Shown here in pieces: positions 1 through 5,722 of a stretch of DNA of 6,078 nt. Within the stretch, counting starts at the first letter, position 1, and every line of letters starts with the position of its first letter. The translations under genes and the position numbers were made by a program. The stretch is taken from the NCBI GenBank assembly GCA_019116185.1, contig DXCD01000111.1, positions 1 through 6,078 on the forward strand. Reading direction: 5' to 3'. Below the pieces are notes generated by a model. That model searched no databases and had not been told where the DNA came from. It saw nothing but the letters and a program-made list of their open reading frames with translations. Origin of the DNA: Candidatus Mediterraneibacter stercorigallinarum (GTDB lineage: Bacteria; Bacillota; Clostridia; Lachnospirales; Lachnospiraceae).

Positions 1-65
1 AGTTCTTTTGCGATGATGCTTGCTCCGGTTCCGAAACGTCTGCTCATGGTGATAACTAATTTCAT
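1..65 (-). CDS. Cytidylate kinase-like family protein, N-terminal fragment (cut by window edge)
   Basis: Reading the minus strand from the ATG at 65 gives 21 complete codons, MKLVITMSRRFGTGASIIAK followed by E, and then runs off the left edge. A beta-strand followed by S-R-x-F-G-T-G-A and a helix ending in A-K-E resembles the P-loop start of the cytidylate-kinase-like family (typical form: ITISREFGSGG...IAKKLAE), which phosphorylates nucleotides or related small substrates; the real substrate of most members is unknown. A strong ribosome binding site, AAGGAGGAG at 71-79, lies 5 nt before the ATG and settles the start. The gene lies 42 nt downstream of the fprA-type gene on the same strand, so co-transcription is possible, but a promoter of its own is visible at 107-135. 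With only about 21 residues seen, the family call is moderate and nothing can be said about the rest of the protein. Confidence 0.65.
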   Translation of the reverse strand, partial: MKLVITMSRRFGTGASIIAKE

Positions 66-106
66 AAGAACTCCTCCTTCGTAAGTTTAAATATGGGATA
101 ACTGAT

Positions 107-135
107 ATTATAACACTTCTTCTGCAATTTGTCTT
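107..135 (-). promoter_or_regulatory. Probable promoter for the cytidylate kinase-like gene, inside the end of fprA
   Basis: On the minus strand a consensus extended -10 element, TGTTATAAT (115 down to 107), follows AAGACA (135-130, 4 of 6 matches to TTGACA) with a 17-nt spacer. The -10 box overlaps the TAA stop codon of the flavodiiron gene. Transcription would begin near position 100, leaving a short leader of about 35 nt before the kinase ATG at 65. The kinase gene can therefore probably be expressed independently of fprA. This is a motif match only. Confidence 0.5.
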
Positions 136-1310
136 GCCAGAGATTCAATTTCTTCTCTCTGGGAATCTTTGACAGCGGACTTGATGGTAACAGATGTCTC
201 AAGCAGACGCATGTTCTTCAGCTCTCCGATCTTTGCAGTCATGAGCTTGGTGGACTGGGGAGCCCAGGTGCCGTTGCCGAGGACTGCCACTGTGCGGTTC
301 TGGAGTGCAAGAGCCTTCATGTCCTCCAGGTAATTGTCCATAAGCGGGTAAATGCCATTGTTGTAAGTCGGCGCGGCGAGGACGATGTGGCTGTATTTGA
401 AGCTGTCGGAGATCAGCTCGGATACATGAGTCTTGGAGATATTGTGCATCCGGATATTTTTCACTCCTGCTTCTGCGAGGGACGCGGCAAAGATCTCTGC
501 CATGTTCTCTGTGTTCCCGTACATGGAAGCATATGCGATCATAACGCCCTTTTCTTCCGGCTCGTATCTGCTCCAGATATCATATTTCCCGATGATATAG
601 TCAAGATCTGTGCGCCAGACGGGGCCGTGCAGCGGGCAGATGACGCTGATATCCAGACCGGCGGCTTTCTTCAGGACATTCTGTACCTGCATGCCGTATT
701 TTCCTACGATGTTTGTATAGTAACGGCGCGCTTCATCCAGCCAGTCCCTGTCAAAATTCACCTCATCATTGAAGATGTTTCCGTTGAGCGCCCCGAAAGT
801 ACCGAACGCGTCAGCAGAGAAAAGGACCTTGTCCGTCTCATCGTAAGTCATCATTGCTTCCGGCCAGTGAACCATGGGGGCCATCACGAAATGAAGGGTG
901 TGCCTGCCGGAAGAGAATGTATCCCCCTCTTTTACGGTGACTGTCCTGCCTTCCAGGTCAAAGTCAAAGAACTGGCTGATCATTGGGAAGGTCTTGGCAT
1001 TCCCGATGAGCTTCATATCCGGGTAGCGCAGCGCCAGGTCTTCGATCATGGCACAGTGGTCCGGCTCCATGTGGTTTACCACGAGATAATCCAGAGTCCT
1101 GTCACCCAGCACAGCTTTCACATTCTCAAGGAACTGGCGTCCGATAGAGTGGTCCGTGGCGTCGAAGAGAACGGTCTTTTCATCGAGAAGCAGGTAGGAG
1201 TTGTAAGACACTCCTTTGGTGAGCGGGAAAATGTTCTCGAACAGCTCCAGTCTCCGGTCGCTTCCGCCGACCCAGTACAGATCTTCAGTTACTTTTCTAA
1301 AACAGTGCAT
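108..1310 (-). CDS. fprA: FprA-family A-type flavoprotein (flavodiiron protein, O2/NO reductase)
   Basis: A complete 400-residue flavodiiron protein of the length normal for the basic class. These cytoplasmic enzymes reduce O2 to water and/or NO to N2O with electrons from rubredoxin or a similar donor. The N-terminal metallo-beta-lactamase-like domain (about residues 1-250) carries all diiron ligands in the classic arrangement: H80-x-E82-x-D84-H85 in NHMEPDH, H148 in MVHWPE, D167 in FSADAFG and H228 in CPLHGPVW. The C-terminal flavodoxin domain (about 255-400) has the FMN phosphate loop ASMYGNTENMA (261-271) and the FMN-contacting segments APTYNNGIYP (313-322) and GNGTWAP (345-351). There is no fused rubredoxin or flavin-reductase domain, so an external donor is needed. 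The ATG at 1310 is preceded by AAGGAGGAA at 1316-1324. The gene is divergent from the ArsC/Spx-like gene. Whether O2 or NO is the main substrate cannot be read from the sequence. Confidence 0.96.
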   Translation of the reverse strand: MHCFRKVTEDLYWVGGSDRRLELFENIFPLTKGVSYNSYLLLDEKTVLFDATDHSIGRQFLENVKAVLGDRTLDYLVVNHMEPDHCAMIEDLALRYPDMKLIGNAKTFPMISQFFDFDLEGRTVTVKEGDTFSSGRHTLHFVMAPMVHWPEAMMTYDETDKVLFSADAFGTFGALNGNIFNDEVNFDRDWLDEARRYYTNIVGKYGMQVQNVLKKAAGLDISVICPLHGPVWRTDLDYIIGKYDIWSRYEPEEKGVMIAYASMYGNTENMAEIFAASLAEAGVKNIRMHNISKTHVSELISDSFKYSHIVLAAPTYNNGIYPLMDNYLEDMKALALQNRTVAVLGNGTWAPQSTKLMTAKIGELKNMRLLETSVTIKSAVKDSQREEIESLARQIAEEVL

Positions 1311-1331
1311 GATAATTCCTCCTTATATAAT

Positions 1332-1350
1332 GACCGCTCTGCGTGCGGCC
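1332..1350 (-). promoter_or_regulatory. Small hairpin in the fprA leader, just before its ribosome binding site
   Basis: In the fprA transcript, GGCCGC (1350-1345) can pair with GCGGUC (1337-1332), including one G-U pair, around a 7-nt loop. The hairpin ends 7 nt before the AAGGAGG ribosome binding site. No U-tract follows, so it is not a terminator. It could influence mRNA stability or translation, or be chance. Confidence 0.25.
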
Positions 1351-1373
1351 AGACAAAATCTTAAGACGTTTCT

Positions 1374-1401
1374 ATTCTAACATAAAAGCAGAAATTCGCA
1401 A
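1374..1401 (-). promoter_or_regulatory. Probable fprA promoter
   Basis: On the minus strand TTGCGA (1401-1396) and TAGAAT (1379-1374) are separated by 16 nt. The -10 box is extended by an upstream TG, reading TGTTAGAAT. This predicts a start near 1367 and a leader of roughly 55 nt before the ATG at 1310. It is the best sigma-A-type match in the divergent intergenic region on this strand. Confidence 0.55.
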
Positions 1402-1407
1402 TATGCG
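1397..1407. repeat. Short inverted repeat over the fprA -35 box (possible operator)
   Basis: CGCA-ATA-TGCG is a perfect 4-bp inverted repeat with a 3-bp centre that overlaps the fprA -35 element at 1396-1401. A dimeric regulator bound here would block fprA transcription. It is short enough to be chance, and I do not recognise it as the site of a named regulator. Confidence 0.2.
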
Positions 1408-1458
1408 GAGTGTGACTGAAATGTATTTATTTGCGAGCAGGATGCAAAAAGAGGGAGA

Positions 1459-1495
1459 TTGAGGGGCTGAAGAGGATGAGATTCTATGTTAATAT
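1459..1495 (+). promoter_or_regulatory. Probable promoter of the ArsC/Spx-family gene
   Basis: An extended -10 element TGTTAATAT ends at 1495, about 43 nt before the chosen ATG at 1539. The -35 position at the usual spacing reads CTGAAG (1467-1472), which is poor, so this would depend on the TG extension. An alternative pair is TTGAGG (1459-1464), a 17-nt spacer and TTCTAT (1482-1487). Either would serve the same gene. Confidence 0.35.
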
Positions 1496-1522
1496 AGTAG
1501 TGGATGCTTTTAAAATAAGAAG

Positions 1523-1530
1523 AAAGGTGG
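1523..1530 (+). promoter_or_regulatory. Ribosome binding site that sets the start of the ArsC/Spx-family gene
   Basis: AAAGGTGG ends 8 nt before the ATG at 1539, which is ideal spacing. The in-frame ATG at 1533 is only 2 nt away, too close to be used. Upstream in-frame starts (TTG 1431, ATG 1476) lack a comparable site and would add a tail that the family does not have. Confidence 0.65.
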
Positions 1531-1538
1531 AAATGCAG

Positions 1539-1889
1539 ATGTTATTTGTATGTTATCCGAAATGCAGCACATGCATGAAGGCGAAGAAATGGCTGGAAGA
1601 AAAAGGAATGGAGTATGAACTGCGCGATATCAAAGCAGAGAATCCCACGGCAGAAGAGCTGAAAGACTGGCACCGTAAGAGCGGGCTGCCGCTGAAGCGC
1701 TTTTTCAACACCAGCGGGAATCTTTATAAAGAGATGAAATTAAAGGACAGGCTCCCGGAGATGAGCGAAGAGGAACAGTTTGCCCTCCTTGCCACAGACG
1801 GCATGCTTGTAAAGCGTCCGATCCTTGTAGACGGGGAGAAAGTGCTGGTCGGATTCCGGGAAAAAGAATGGGAAGAAAAATTAATTTAG
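1539..1889 (+). CDS. ArsC/Spx-family thioredoxin-fold protein (arsenate reductase-like)
   Basis: A 116-residue protein of the ArsC/YffB/Spx superfamily. It starts MLFVCYPKCSTCMKAKKWLE, with a redox-type C9-S-T-C12 pair at the end of the first beta-strand. It then has the family segment FFNTSG (55-60) followed by YKEMKLKD, and near the C-terminus the signature KRPILVDG (92-99) with the conserved Arg93 and VGF after it. Its length matches the YffB-like arsenate reductase-like group (about 115-120 residues). It is shorter than Bacillus Spx (131 residues) and lacks the Spx tail, although a Gly (G49) sits near where Spx has the glycine needed for RNA polymerase binding. No arsenic resistance genes are nearby, so a role in arsenate reduction is doubtful; a thiol-redox or regulatory role is equally possible. 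It is read divergently from fprA and stands upstream of the ligase operon with no terminator between. Family call firm, function open. Confidence 0.88.
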   Translation: MLFVCYPKCSTCMKAKKWLEEKGMEYELRDIKAENPTAEELKDWHRKSGLPLKRFFNTSGNLYKEMKLKDRLPEMSEEEQFALLATDGMLVKRPILVDGEKVLVGFREKEWEEKLI

Positions 1890-1892
1890 CAC

Positions 1893-1921
1893 TTTAACTT
1901 GAAAAAGTAATGTGGTATACT
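1893..1921 (+). promoter_or_regulatory. Probable promoter of the ligase-iorAB-ACT operon
   Basis: An extended -10 TGGTATACT (1913-1921, hexamer 5 of 6) follows a weak -35 TTTAAC (1893-1898) with a 17-nt spacer. It begins 4 nt after the stop codon of the upstream gene. Transcription from about 1928 would give a leader of about 112 nt ahead of the ligase ATG, and this leader contains the stem-loop at 1933-2019. TTGAAA at 1899-1904 is a better hexamer but lies only 11 nt from the -10 box. Confidence 0.55.
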
Positions 1922-1932
1922 GGTAACAGTTC

Positions 1933-2019
1933 TGCCGGGCGGAGGCGGGGGAGGGACAGCTGTGCTGTGCAGCGGTTCTGGCGCGAGAGGAATCTGTCCC
2001 CGGATTTTCCGCAGCGGCA
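1933..2019 (+). promoter_or_regulatory. GC-rich structured mRNA leader of the ligase operon (unrecognised; possible cis-regulatory RNA)
   Basis: Three nested helices can form one long arm: TGCCG 1933-1937 with CGGCA 2015-2019; GCGGA 1939-1943 with TCCGC 2008-2012 (extendable by two G-U pairs); and GGGACAG 1953-1959 with CTGTCCC 1994-2000. That is 17 Watson-Crick pairs, with internal loops at 1944-1952 and 2001-2007 and a 34-nt apical region. The closing pair lies 5 nt before the ribosome binding site (AAGGAGG, 2025-2031). An alternative pairing of CCGGG 1935-1939 with CCCGG 1999-2003 would disrupt the arm. I see no T-box sequence and no other riboswitch class I can name. GC-rich RNA folds readily, so function is an inference. 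Confidence 0.4.
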
Positions 2020-2039
2020 TATTGAAGGAGGTATACACA

Positions 2040-3350
2040 ATGATATGGGCAAAGGAAGAGACTCTGCCAAGAGATGAGATCGAAGCCATACAGTTTGCGA
2101 AGCTGAAAGGTACGGTCCGCTATATCTATGACAGAGTAAAGCCTTACCGTGAGAAGATGGATGCGGCAGGGGTAAAGCCGGAGGATATCCGCTCACTGGA
2201 TGACCTTAAGAAGCTGCCGTTTACATACAAGGCGGATTTCAGGGATCATTATCCGGACGGGCTGTTCGCGGTAGATAAAAAAGAGATCGTCCGCTACCAT
2301 GCAAGCTCCGGGACGACAGGGAAGCCGACTGTCGTGGGATATACGAGGAATGATCTTGAAATGTGGCTCAATAACGTGGCAAGGCTTGCCTGCATGGGAG
2401 GCGCCACGGCGGATGATGTGGCGCAGATTTCTTTTGGATACGGCACATTTACAGGCGCGTTAGGGCTTCACGGAGGACTGGAGAAGATCGGGGCGTCCGT
2501 GATCCCGATGTCGTCGGGAAACACGAACAAACAGATCATGTTCCTGCAGGATATGGGCGTGACCCTGCTCGTGGCGACTCCGTCCTATGCGCTGCATCTG
2601 GGCGAGGAGATCCGGAAGAGAGGGATCGACCCGGCAAAAGACCTGAAGCTCCATATCGGTCTGTTCGGCGGCGAGGGCATGACCGAAGCTATGCGCGACG
2701 AGATGCACAAAGTCTGGGGCGAGCAGTTTGTCTGTACACAGAACTATGGAATGAGCGAGCTGTGCGGACCGGGCGTTGCCGGAGAGTGCACCGAGCTGTG
2801 CGGCATGCATGTTAATGAAGACTGGTTCATTCCGGAGATCATTGATCCGGAGACAGAAGAAGTGCTTCCCCCCGGCGAACTGGGCGAGCTGGTCGTCACC
2901 TGTCTTGGAAAAGAGGCACTGCCGCTGGTCAGATACAGGACAGGCGACCTGACAAGGCTGATGTATGAACCGTGCAAATGCGGACGCACAACATGCAGGA
3001 TTGAGAATATTTCCGGACGCGCGGATGATATGCTTGTGATCCGCGGGGTCAATGTATTCCCGACTCAGATCGAGGAAGTGCTCTTAAAGATCAATGAGAT
3101 CGGACCGCATTACGAGATCCTTGTGGAGAGGAAAAACCGTCTGGATGTCATGACGATCACCGTGGAACTGATCGACGACAGGCTGCTTGACAGCTACGGG
3201 AAGCTGAGCGAACTGGAGGGAAGAATCCAGAGAGCGCTGAAGTCACAGCTGGGGCTTGCGACTCAGATCCGCCTGGTGGCTCCGAACTCGCTGAAACGGT
3301 TTGAAGGCAAGGCAAAGAGAGTGACAGATTTACGAAAGGATGGACTATAA
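2040..3350 (+). CDS. paaK: Phenylacetate-CoA ligase family (aryl-acid:CoA ligase, AMP-forming)
   Basis: A 436-residue PaaK-type member of the adenylate-forming ligases, the usual length for the family. It activates an arylacetate (phenylacetate or indoleacetate) with ATP and CoA, giving arylacetyl-CoA, AMP and pyrophosphate. Motifs in order: ATP phosphate loop SSGTTGKPT (89-97); the NYGMSE motif (235-240); RYRTGDL (298-304) with the ribose-binding Asp; hinge region GRADDMLVIRGVNVFP (326-341); and the C-terminal catalytic lysine in EGKAKRV (K424). A cysteine cluster, C312-x-C314-x4-C319, together with C250, C254 and H257, suggests a structural metal site (inference). The ATG at 2040 is chosen because AAGGAGG at 2025-2031 sits 8 nt upstream; an earlier in-frame ATG at 1962 lies inside the structured leader without such a site. 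The gene is followed 1 nt later by iorA, so the ligase likely feeds or drains the arylacetyl-CoA handled by IorAB. Confidence 0.94.
   Translation: MIWAKEETLPRDEIEAIQFAKLKGTVRYIYDRVKPYREKMDAAGVKPEDIRSLDDLKKLPFTYKADFRDHYPDGLFAVDKKEIVRYHASSGTTGKPTVVGYTRNDLEMWLNNVARLACMGGATADDVAQISFGYGTFTGALGLHGGLEKIGASVIPMSSGNTNKQIMFLQDMGVTLLVATPSYALHLGEEIRKRGIDPAKDLKLHIGLFGGEGMTEAMRDEMHKVWGEQFVCTQNYGMSELCGPGVAGECTELCGMHVNEDWFIPEIIDPETEEVLPPGELGELVVTCLGKEALPLVRYRTGDLTRLMYEPCKCGRTTCRIENISGRADDMLVIRGVNVFPTQIEEVLLKINEIGPHYEILVERKNRLDVMTITVELIDDRLLDSYGKLSELEGRIQRALKSQLGLATQIRLVAPNSLKRFEGKAKRVTDLRKDGL
3335..3343 (+). promoter_or_regulatory. Ribosome binding site of iorA, inside the end of the ligase gene
   Basis: AAAGGATGG ends 8 nt before the ATG at 3352. 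The alternative in-frame ATG at 3340 overlaps this very element and has no site of its own upstream, so 3352 is the better start. The site lies within the last codons of the ligase gene, which ends at 3350, implying translational coupling. Confidence 0.6.
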
Positions 3351-3351
3351 A

Positions 3352-5097
3352 ATGGGAGAAAAAGTGATCATGCTGGGCAATGAAGCGATTGCCCGCGGAG
3401 CATATGAGGCAGGGGTAAAAGTATCTTCTGCGTATCCGGGCACGCCCAGCACAGAGATAAGTGAATACCTCGTCCAGTACAGGGATGATGTATATGAGGA
3501 GTGGGCACCGAATGAGAAGGTGGCGACAGAGGTTGCCGTTGGCGCGAGCCTTGCGGGAGCGCGCGCTATGGCGTGCATGAAGCATGTGGGACTGAACGTG
3601 GCGGCTGACCCGCTGTATTCTGTGTCTTATATGGGCGTGAACGGGGGACTGGTCATCGTGGTCGCAGACGACCCGGGTCTGTACAGCTCCCAGAATGAAC
3701 AGGATACAAGGATGGTGGCAAGAGCGGCGCAGATCCCGGTGATCGAGCCGTCGGACAGCGCGGAGGCAAAAGATTTCTTTAAGACTGCCTTTGAATTGAG
3801 CGAGCAGTTTGACCGTCCGTTTATCTTCCGCACGACTACCAGGCTGGCGCATTCCCAGGGACTGGTAGAGCTTCAGGACCGTGTAGAGCCGGAGGATAAG
3901 CCATACGAGAAAAATGTGACGAAGAACGTCATGATGCCGGGCAATGCGAAGATCCGCCATGTCGAGATCGAGAAACGTAACCTGGAGCTGGCGGAAGCTG
4001 CCAACACGCTTCCCATCAATGTGGTGGAGATGAACGACACGAAGATCGGCGTCATTACCAGCGGAATCCCGTACCAGTATGTAAAAGAAGCGCTGCCGGA
4101 TGCGTCCGTGCTGAAGCTGGGCATGGTGAATCCTCTTCCGAGGAAGCTGATCGAGGATTTTGCGTCAAAGGTTGAGACGTTATATATAGTAGAAGAACTG
4201 GATCCGGTGATCGAGGAACAGGTGAAGTCCTGGGGCATCAAGGCCATCGGAAAAGAGATATTCACTGTTCAGGGCGAGTACAGCGCCAACATGCTGCGGG
4301 AAGCCATCCTGAAACAGGATCTGGATCTCAAAGAGCCTGCAAAAGCGCCGGGAAGACCGCCTATCCTCTGTCCGGGATGTCCCCACAGAAGCGTGTTCTA
4401 TGTGCTGAATAAGCTGAAAATGCATGCGGCGGGAGATATCGGATGCTACACGCTGGGAGCGGTGGCGCCGTTAAGCGTCATTGATACCACCATGTGCATG
4501 GGCTCCAGTATCTCGACCCTGCACGGGATGGAGAAGGCGAAAGGCAAAGACTACATAAAGAACTGGGTGGCAGTGATCGGTGATTCTACGTTCATGCACA
4601 CAGGCGTGAATTCCCTGATGAACATGGTGTACAACAATGCCACGGGTACAGTCATCATCATGGATAACTCTACCACAGGCATGACCGGCCATCAGGATCA
4701 TGCGGCGACAGGGAAGACCCTTCAGGGAGATCCGACCTATGCGATCAACATCCAGGCGCTCTGCCGCGCCATCGGCGTGAAGAACGTGTATGAGATCAAT
4801 GCTTTTGACCTGCCGCTCCTTGAAAAGACGATCAAAGAGGAGACGGCAAAGGACGAAGTGTCCGTCATTATCACGAAGACGCCCTGCGTCCTTCTGGATA
4901 AGAGGAAGAAACCGCTTTACACTGCCCATGAGGACAAATGTAAGAAATGCGGCATGTGCATGAAACCGGGATGTCCGGCAATGACGAAGAATCCGGACGG
5001 CACCATCCATATCGACGACACGATGTGCACCGGCTGCGGCCTGTGTAAAGATCTCTGTAAATTCGACGCGATCGAGCTTGTAAAGGAGGGAGAATAA
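3352..5097 (+). CDS. iorA: Indolepyruvate:ferredoxin oxidoreductase, alpha subunit IorA
   Basis: A 581-residue IorA, catalytic subunit of the enzyme that oxidatively decarboxylates arylpyruvates (indolepyruvate, phenylpyruvate, hydroxyphenylpyruvate) to arylacetyl-CoA while reducing ferredoxin. The N-terminal pyrimidine-binding domain has AYPGTPSTEI (27-36) and the segment NEKVATEVAVGAS (54-66), which holds the candidate TPP-activating glutamates. The TPP diphosphate-binding domain has CPGCPHR (340-346), DIGCYTLG (362-369) and GDSTFMHTG (410-418), followed by NN (428-429) and MDNSTTGMTGHQDH (437-450). The C-terminal ferredoxin domain binds two [4Fe-4S] clusters: C530-x2-C533-x2-C536-x4-C541-P and C559-x2-C562-x2-C565-x3-C569. 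The last cysteine is followed by Lys rather than the usual Pro. All key residues look intact and the length is about normal. It begins 1 nt after the ligase stop and ends 2 nt before iorB. The enzyme is expected to be cytoplasmic and oxygen-sensitive. Confidence 0.96.
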   Translation: MGEKVIMLGNEAIARGAYEAGVKVSSAYPGTPSTEISEYLVQYRDDVYEEWAPNEKVATEVAVGASLAGARAMACMKHVGLNVAADPLYSVSYMGVNGGLVIVVADDPGLYSSQNEQDTRMVARAAQIPVIEPSDSAEAKDFFKTAFELSEQFDRPFIFRTTTRLAHSQGLVELQDRVEPEDKPYEKNVTKNVMMPGNAKIRHVEIEKRNLELAEAANTLPINVVEMNDTKIGVITSGIPYQYVKEALPDASVLKLGMVNPLPRKLIEDFASKVETLYIVEELDPVIEEQVKSWGIKAIGKEIFTVQGEYSANMLREAILKQDLDLKEPAKAPGRPPILCPGCPHRSVFYVLNKLKMHAAGDIGCYTLGAVAPLSVIDTTMCMGSSISTLHGMEKAKGKDYIKNWVAVIGDSTFMHTGVNSLMNMVYNNATGTVIIMDNSTTGMTGHQDHAATGKTLQGDPTYAINIQALCRAIGVKNVYEINAFDLPLLEKTIKEETAKDEVSVIITKTPCVLLDKRKKPLYTAHEDKCKKCGMCMKPGCPAMTKNPDGTIHIDDTMCTGCGLCKDLCKFDAIELVKEGE

Positions 5098-5099
5098 TC

Positions 5100-5675
5100 A
5101 TGGCAGTAAAGAATATTATGATCGTCGGAGTGGGCGGTCAGGGAACCCTTCTCACAAGCCGTATTTTAGGCGGGCTGACCATAGCGGGCGGATATGACGT
5201 GAAGCTGTCCGAGGTGCACGGCATGGCGCAGAGAGGCGGAAGCGTGGTTACTTTTGTCCGCTACGGAGACAAGGTGGCTGAGCCCATCGTTGAGGAAGGA
5301 CAGGCAGACGTGATTATTGCGTTTGAACGGCTGGAGGCGCTCAGGTACGCACATTTCCTGAAAAAGGACGGAGTCCTCATTGTCAATGACTGGAGGATCG
5401 ACCCGATGCCGGTCGTGATCGGCGCGGCCGAATATCCGGAAAATATTTTGGAAAATCTGGAAAAAGAATACAAAGTATATAAAGTAAATGCCACAGAAGA
5501 ATCGAAGAAGCTGGGCAATCCGAGGGTGTTCAACCTCATTGTGCTGGGTATCGCGGCACAGCATATGGATTTTACAAAAGAGCAGTGGTATGAGGTGATC
5601 GAGAAGACCGTGCCTCCGAAGACGGTAGAGATCAATAAGAAAGCATTTGGCGTGGGTTACGGCATTGCGCAGTGA
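5100..5675 (+). CDS. iorB: Indolepyruvate:ferredoxin oxidoreductase, beta subunit IorB
   Basis: A 191-residue IorB, the partner of IorA, corresponding to the gamma-type domain of pyruvate:ferredoxin oxidoreductase. It opens with a nucleotide-like binding loop GVGGQGTLL (10-18) and has the family signature SEVHGMAQRGGSV (37-49). The segment AFERLEALRY (74-83) follows, and KTVEINKKAFGVGY closes the protein (174-187). The length is typical and there are no cysteine clusters, as expected since the clusters lie in IorA. The ribosome binding site AAAGGAGG (5082-5089) lies inside the end of iorA, 10 nt before the ATG, so the two subunits are probably made in step. Substrate preference among arylpyruvates cannot be deduced from this subunit. 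Confidence 0.95.
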   Translation: MAVKNIMIVGVGGQGTLLTSRILGGLTIAGGYDVKLSEVHGMAQRGGSVVTFVRYGDKVAEPIVEEGQADVIIAFERLEALRYAHFLKKDGVLIVNDWRIDPMPVVIGAAEYPENILENLEKEYKVYKVNATEESKKLGNPRVFNLIVLGIAAQHMDFTKEQWYEVIEKTVPPKTVEINKKAFGVGYGIAQ

Positions 5676-5722
5676 CCCGCGCTCAGATAGAAAACAGTTT
5701 AGGATGAAGGGCGGTGATAGTA

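Noticed and set aside
129..1364. A 411-codon open frame on the plus strand
   Set aside because: It lies antisense to the flavodiiron gene, whose diiron and flavin motifs are complete. Its product is Cys/His-rich and of low plausibility, with no recognisable domain.
1431..1538. N-terminal extension of the ArsC/Spx-family protein from TTG 1431 or ATG 1476
   Set aside because: The extension is not part of the family, runs through the likely promoter, and lacks a ribosome binding site as good as that before 1539.
1951..2008. Intrinsic terminator formed by GGGACAG/CTGTCCC followed by TTTT
   Set aside because: The loop is 34 nt, only four T residues follow and they are separated from the stem by several bases; this does not make a credible terminator.
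1910..2040. A leader-peptide frame from ATG 1910 through the ligase leader
   Set aside because: The ATG falls within the operon promoter, so it would be absent from the main transcript, and there is no ribosome binding site before it.
1920..2040. T-box riboswitch in the ligase leader
   Set aside because: The characteristic T-box sequence (of the type GGGTGGNACCGCG) and a following terminator are absent, and the leader is too short.
3157..3960. A 267-codon open frame on the minus strand
   Set aside because: It is antisense to the end of the ligase gene and the start of iorA, both well supported, and its translation resembles no family.
4471..5010. A 179-codon open frame on the minus strand
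   Set aside because: It is antisense to the TPP and ferredoxin domains of iorA. The frame is open only because of codon bias in iorA.
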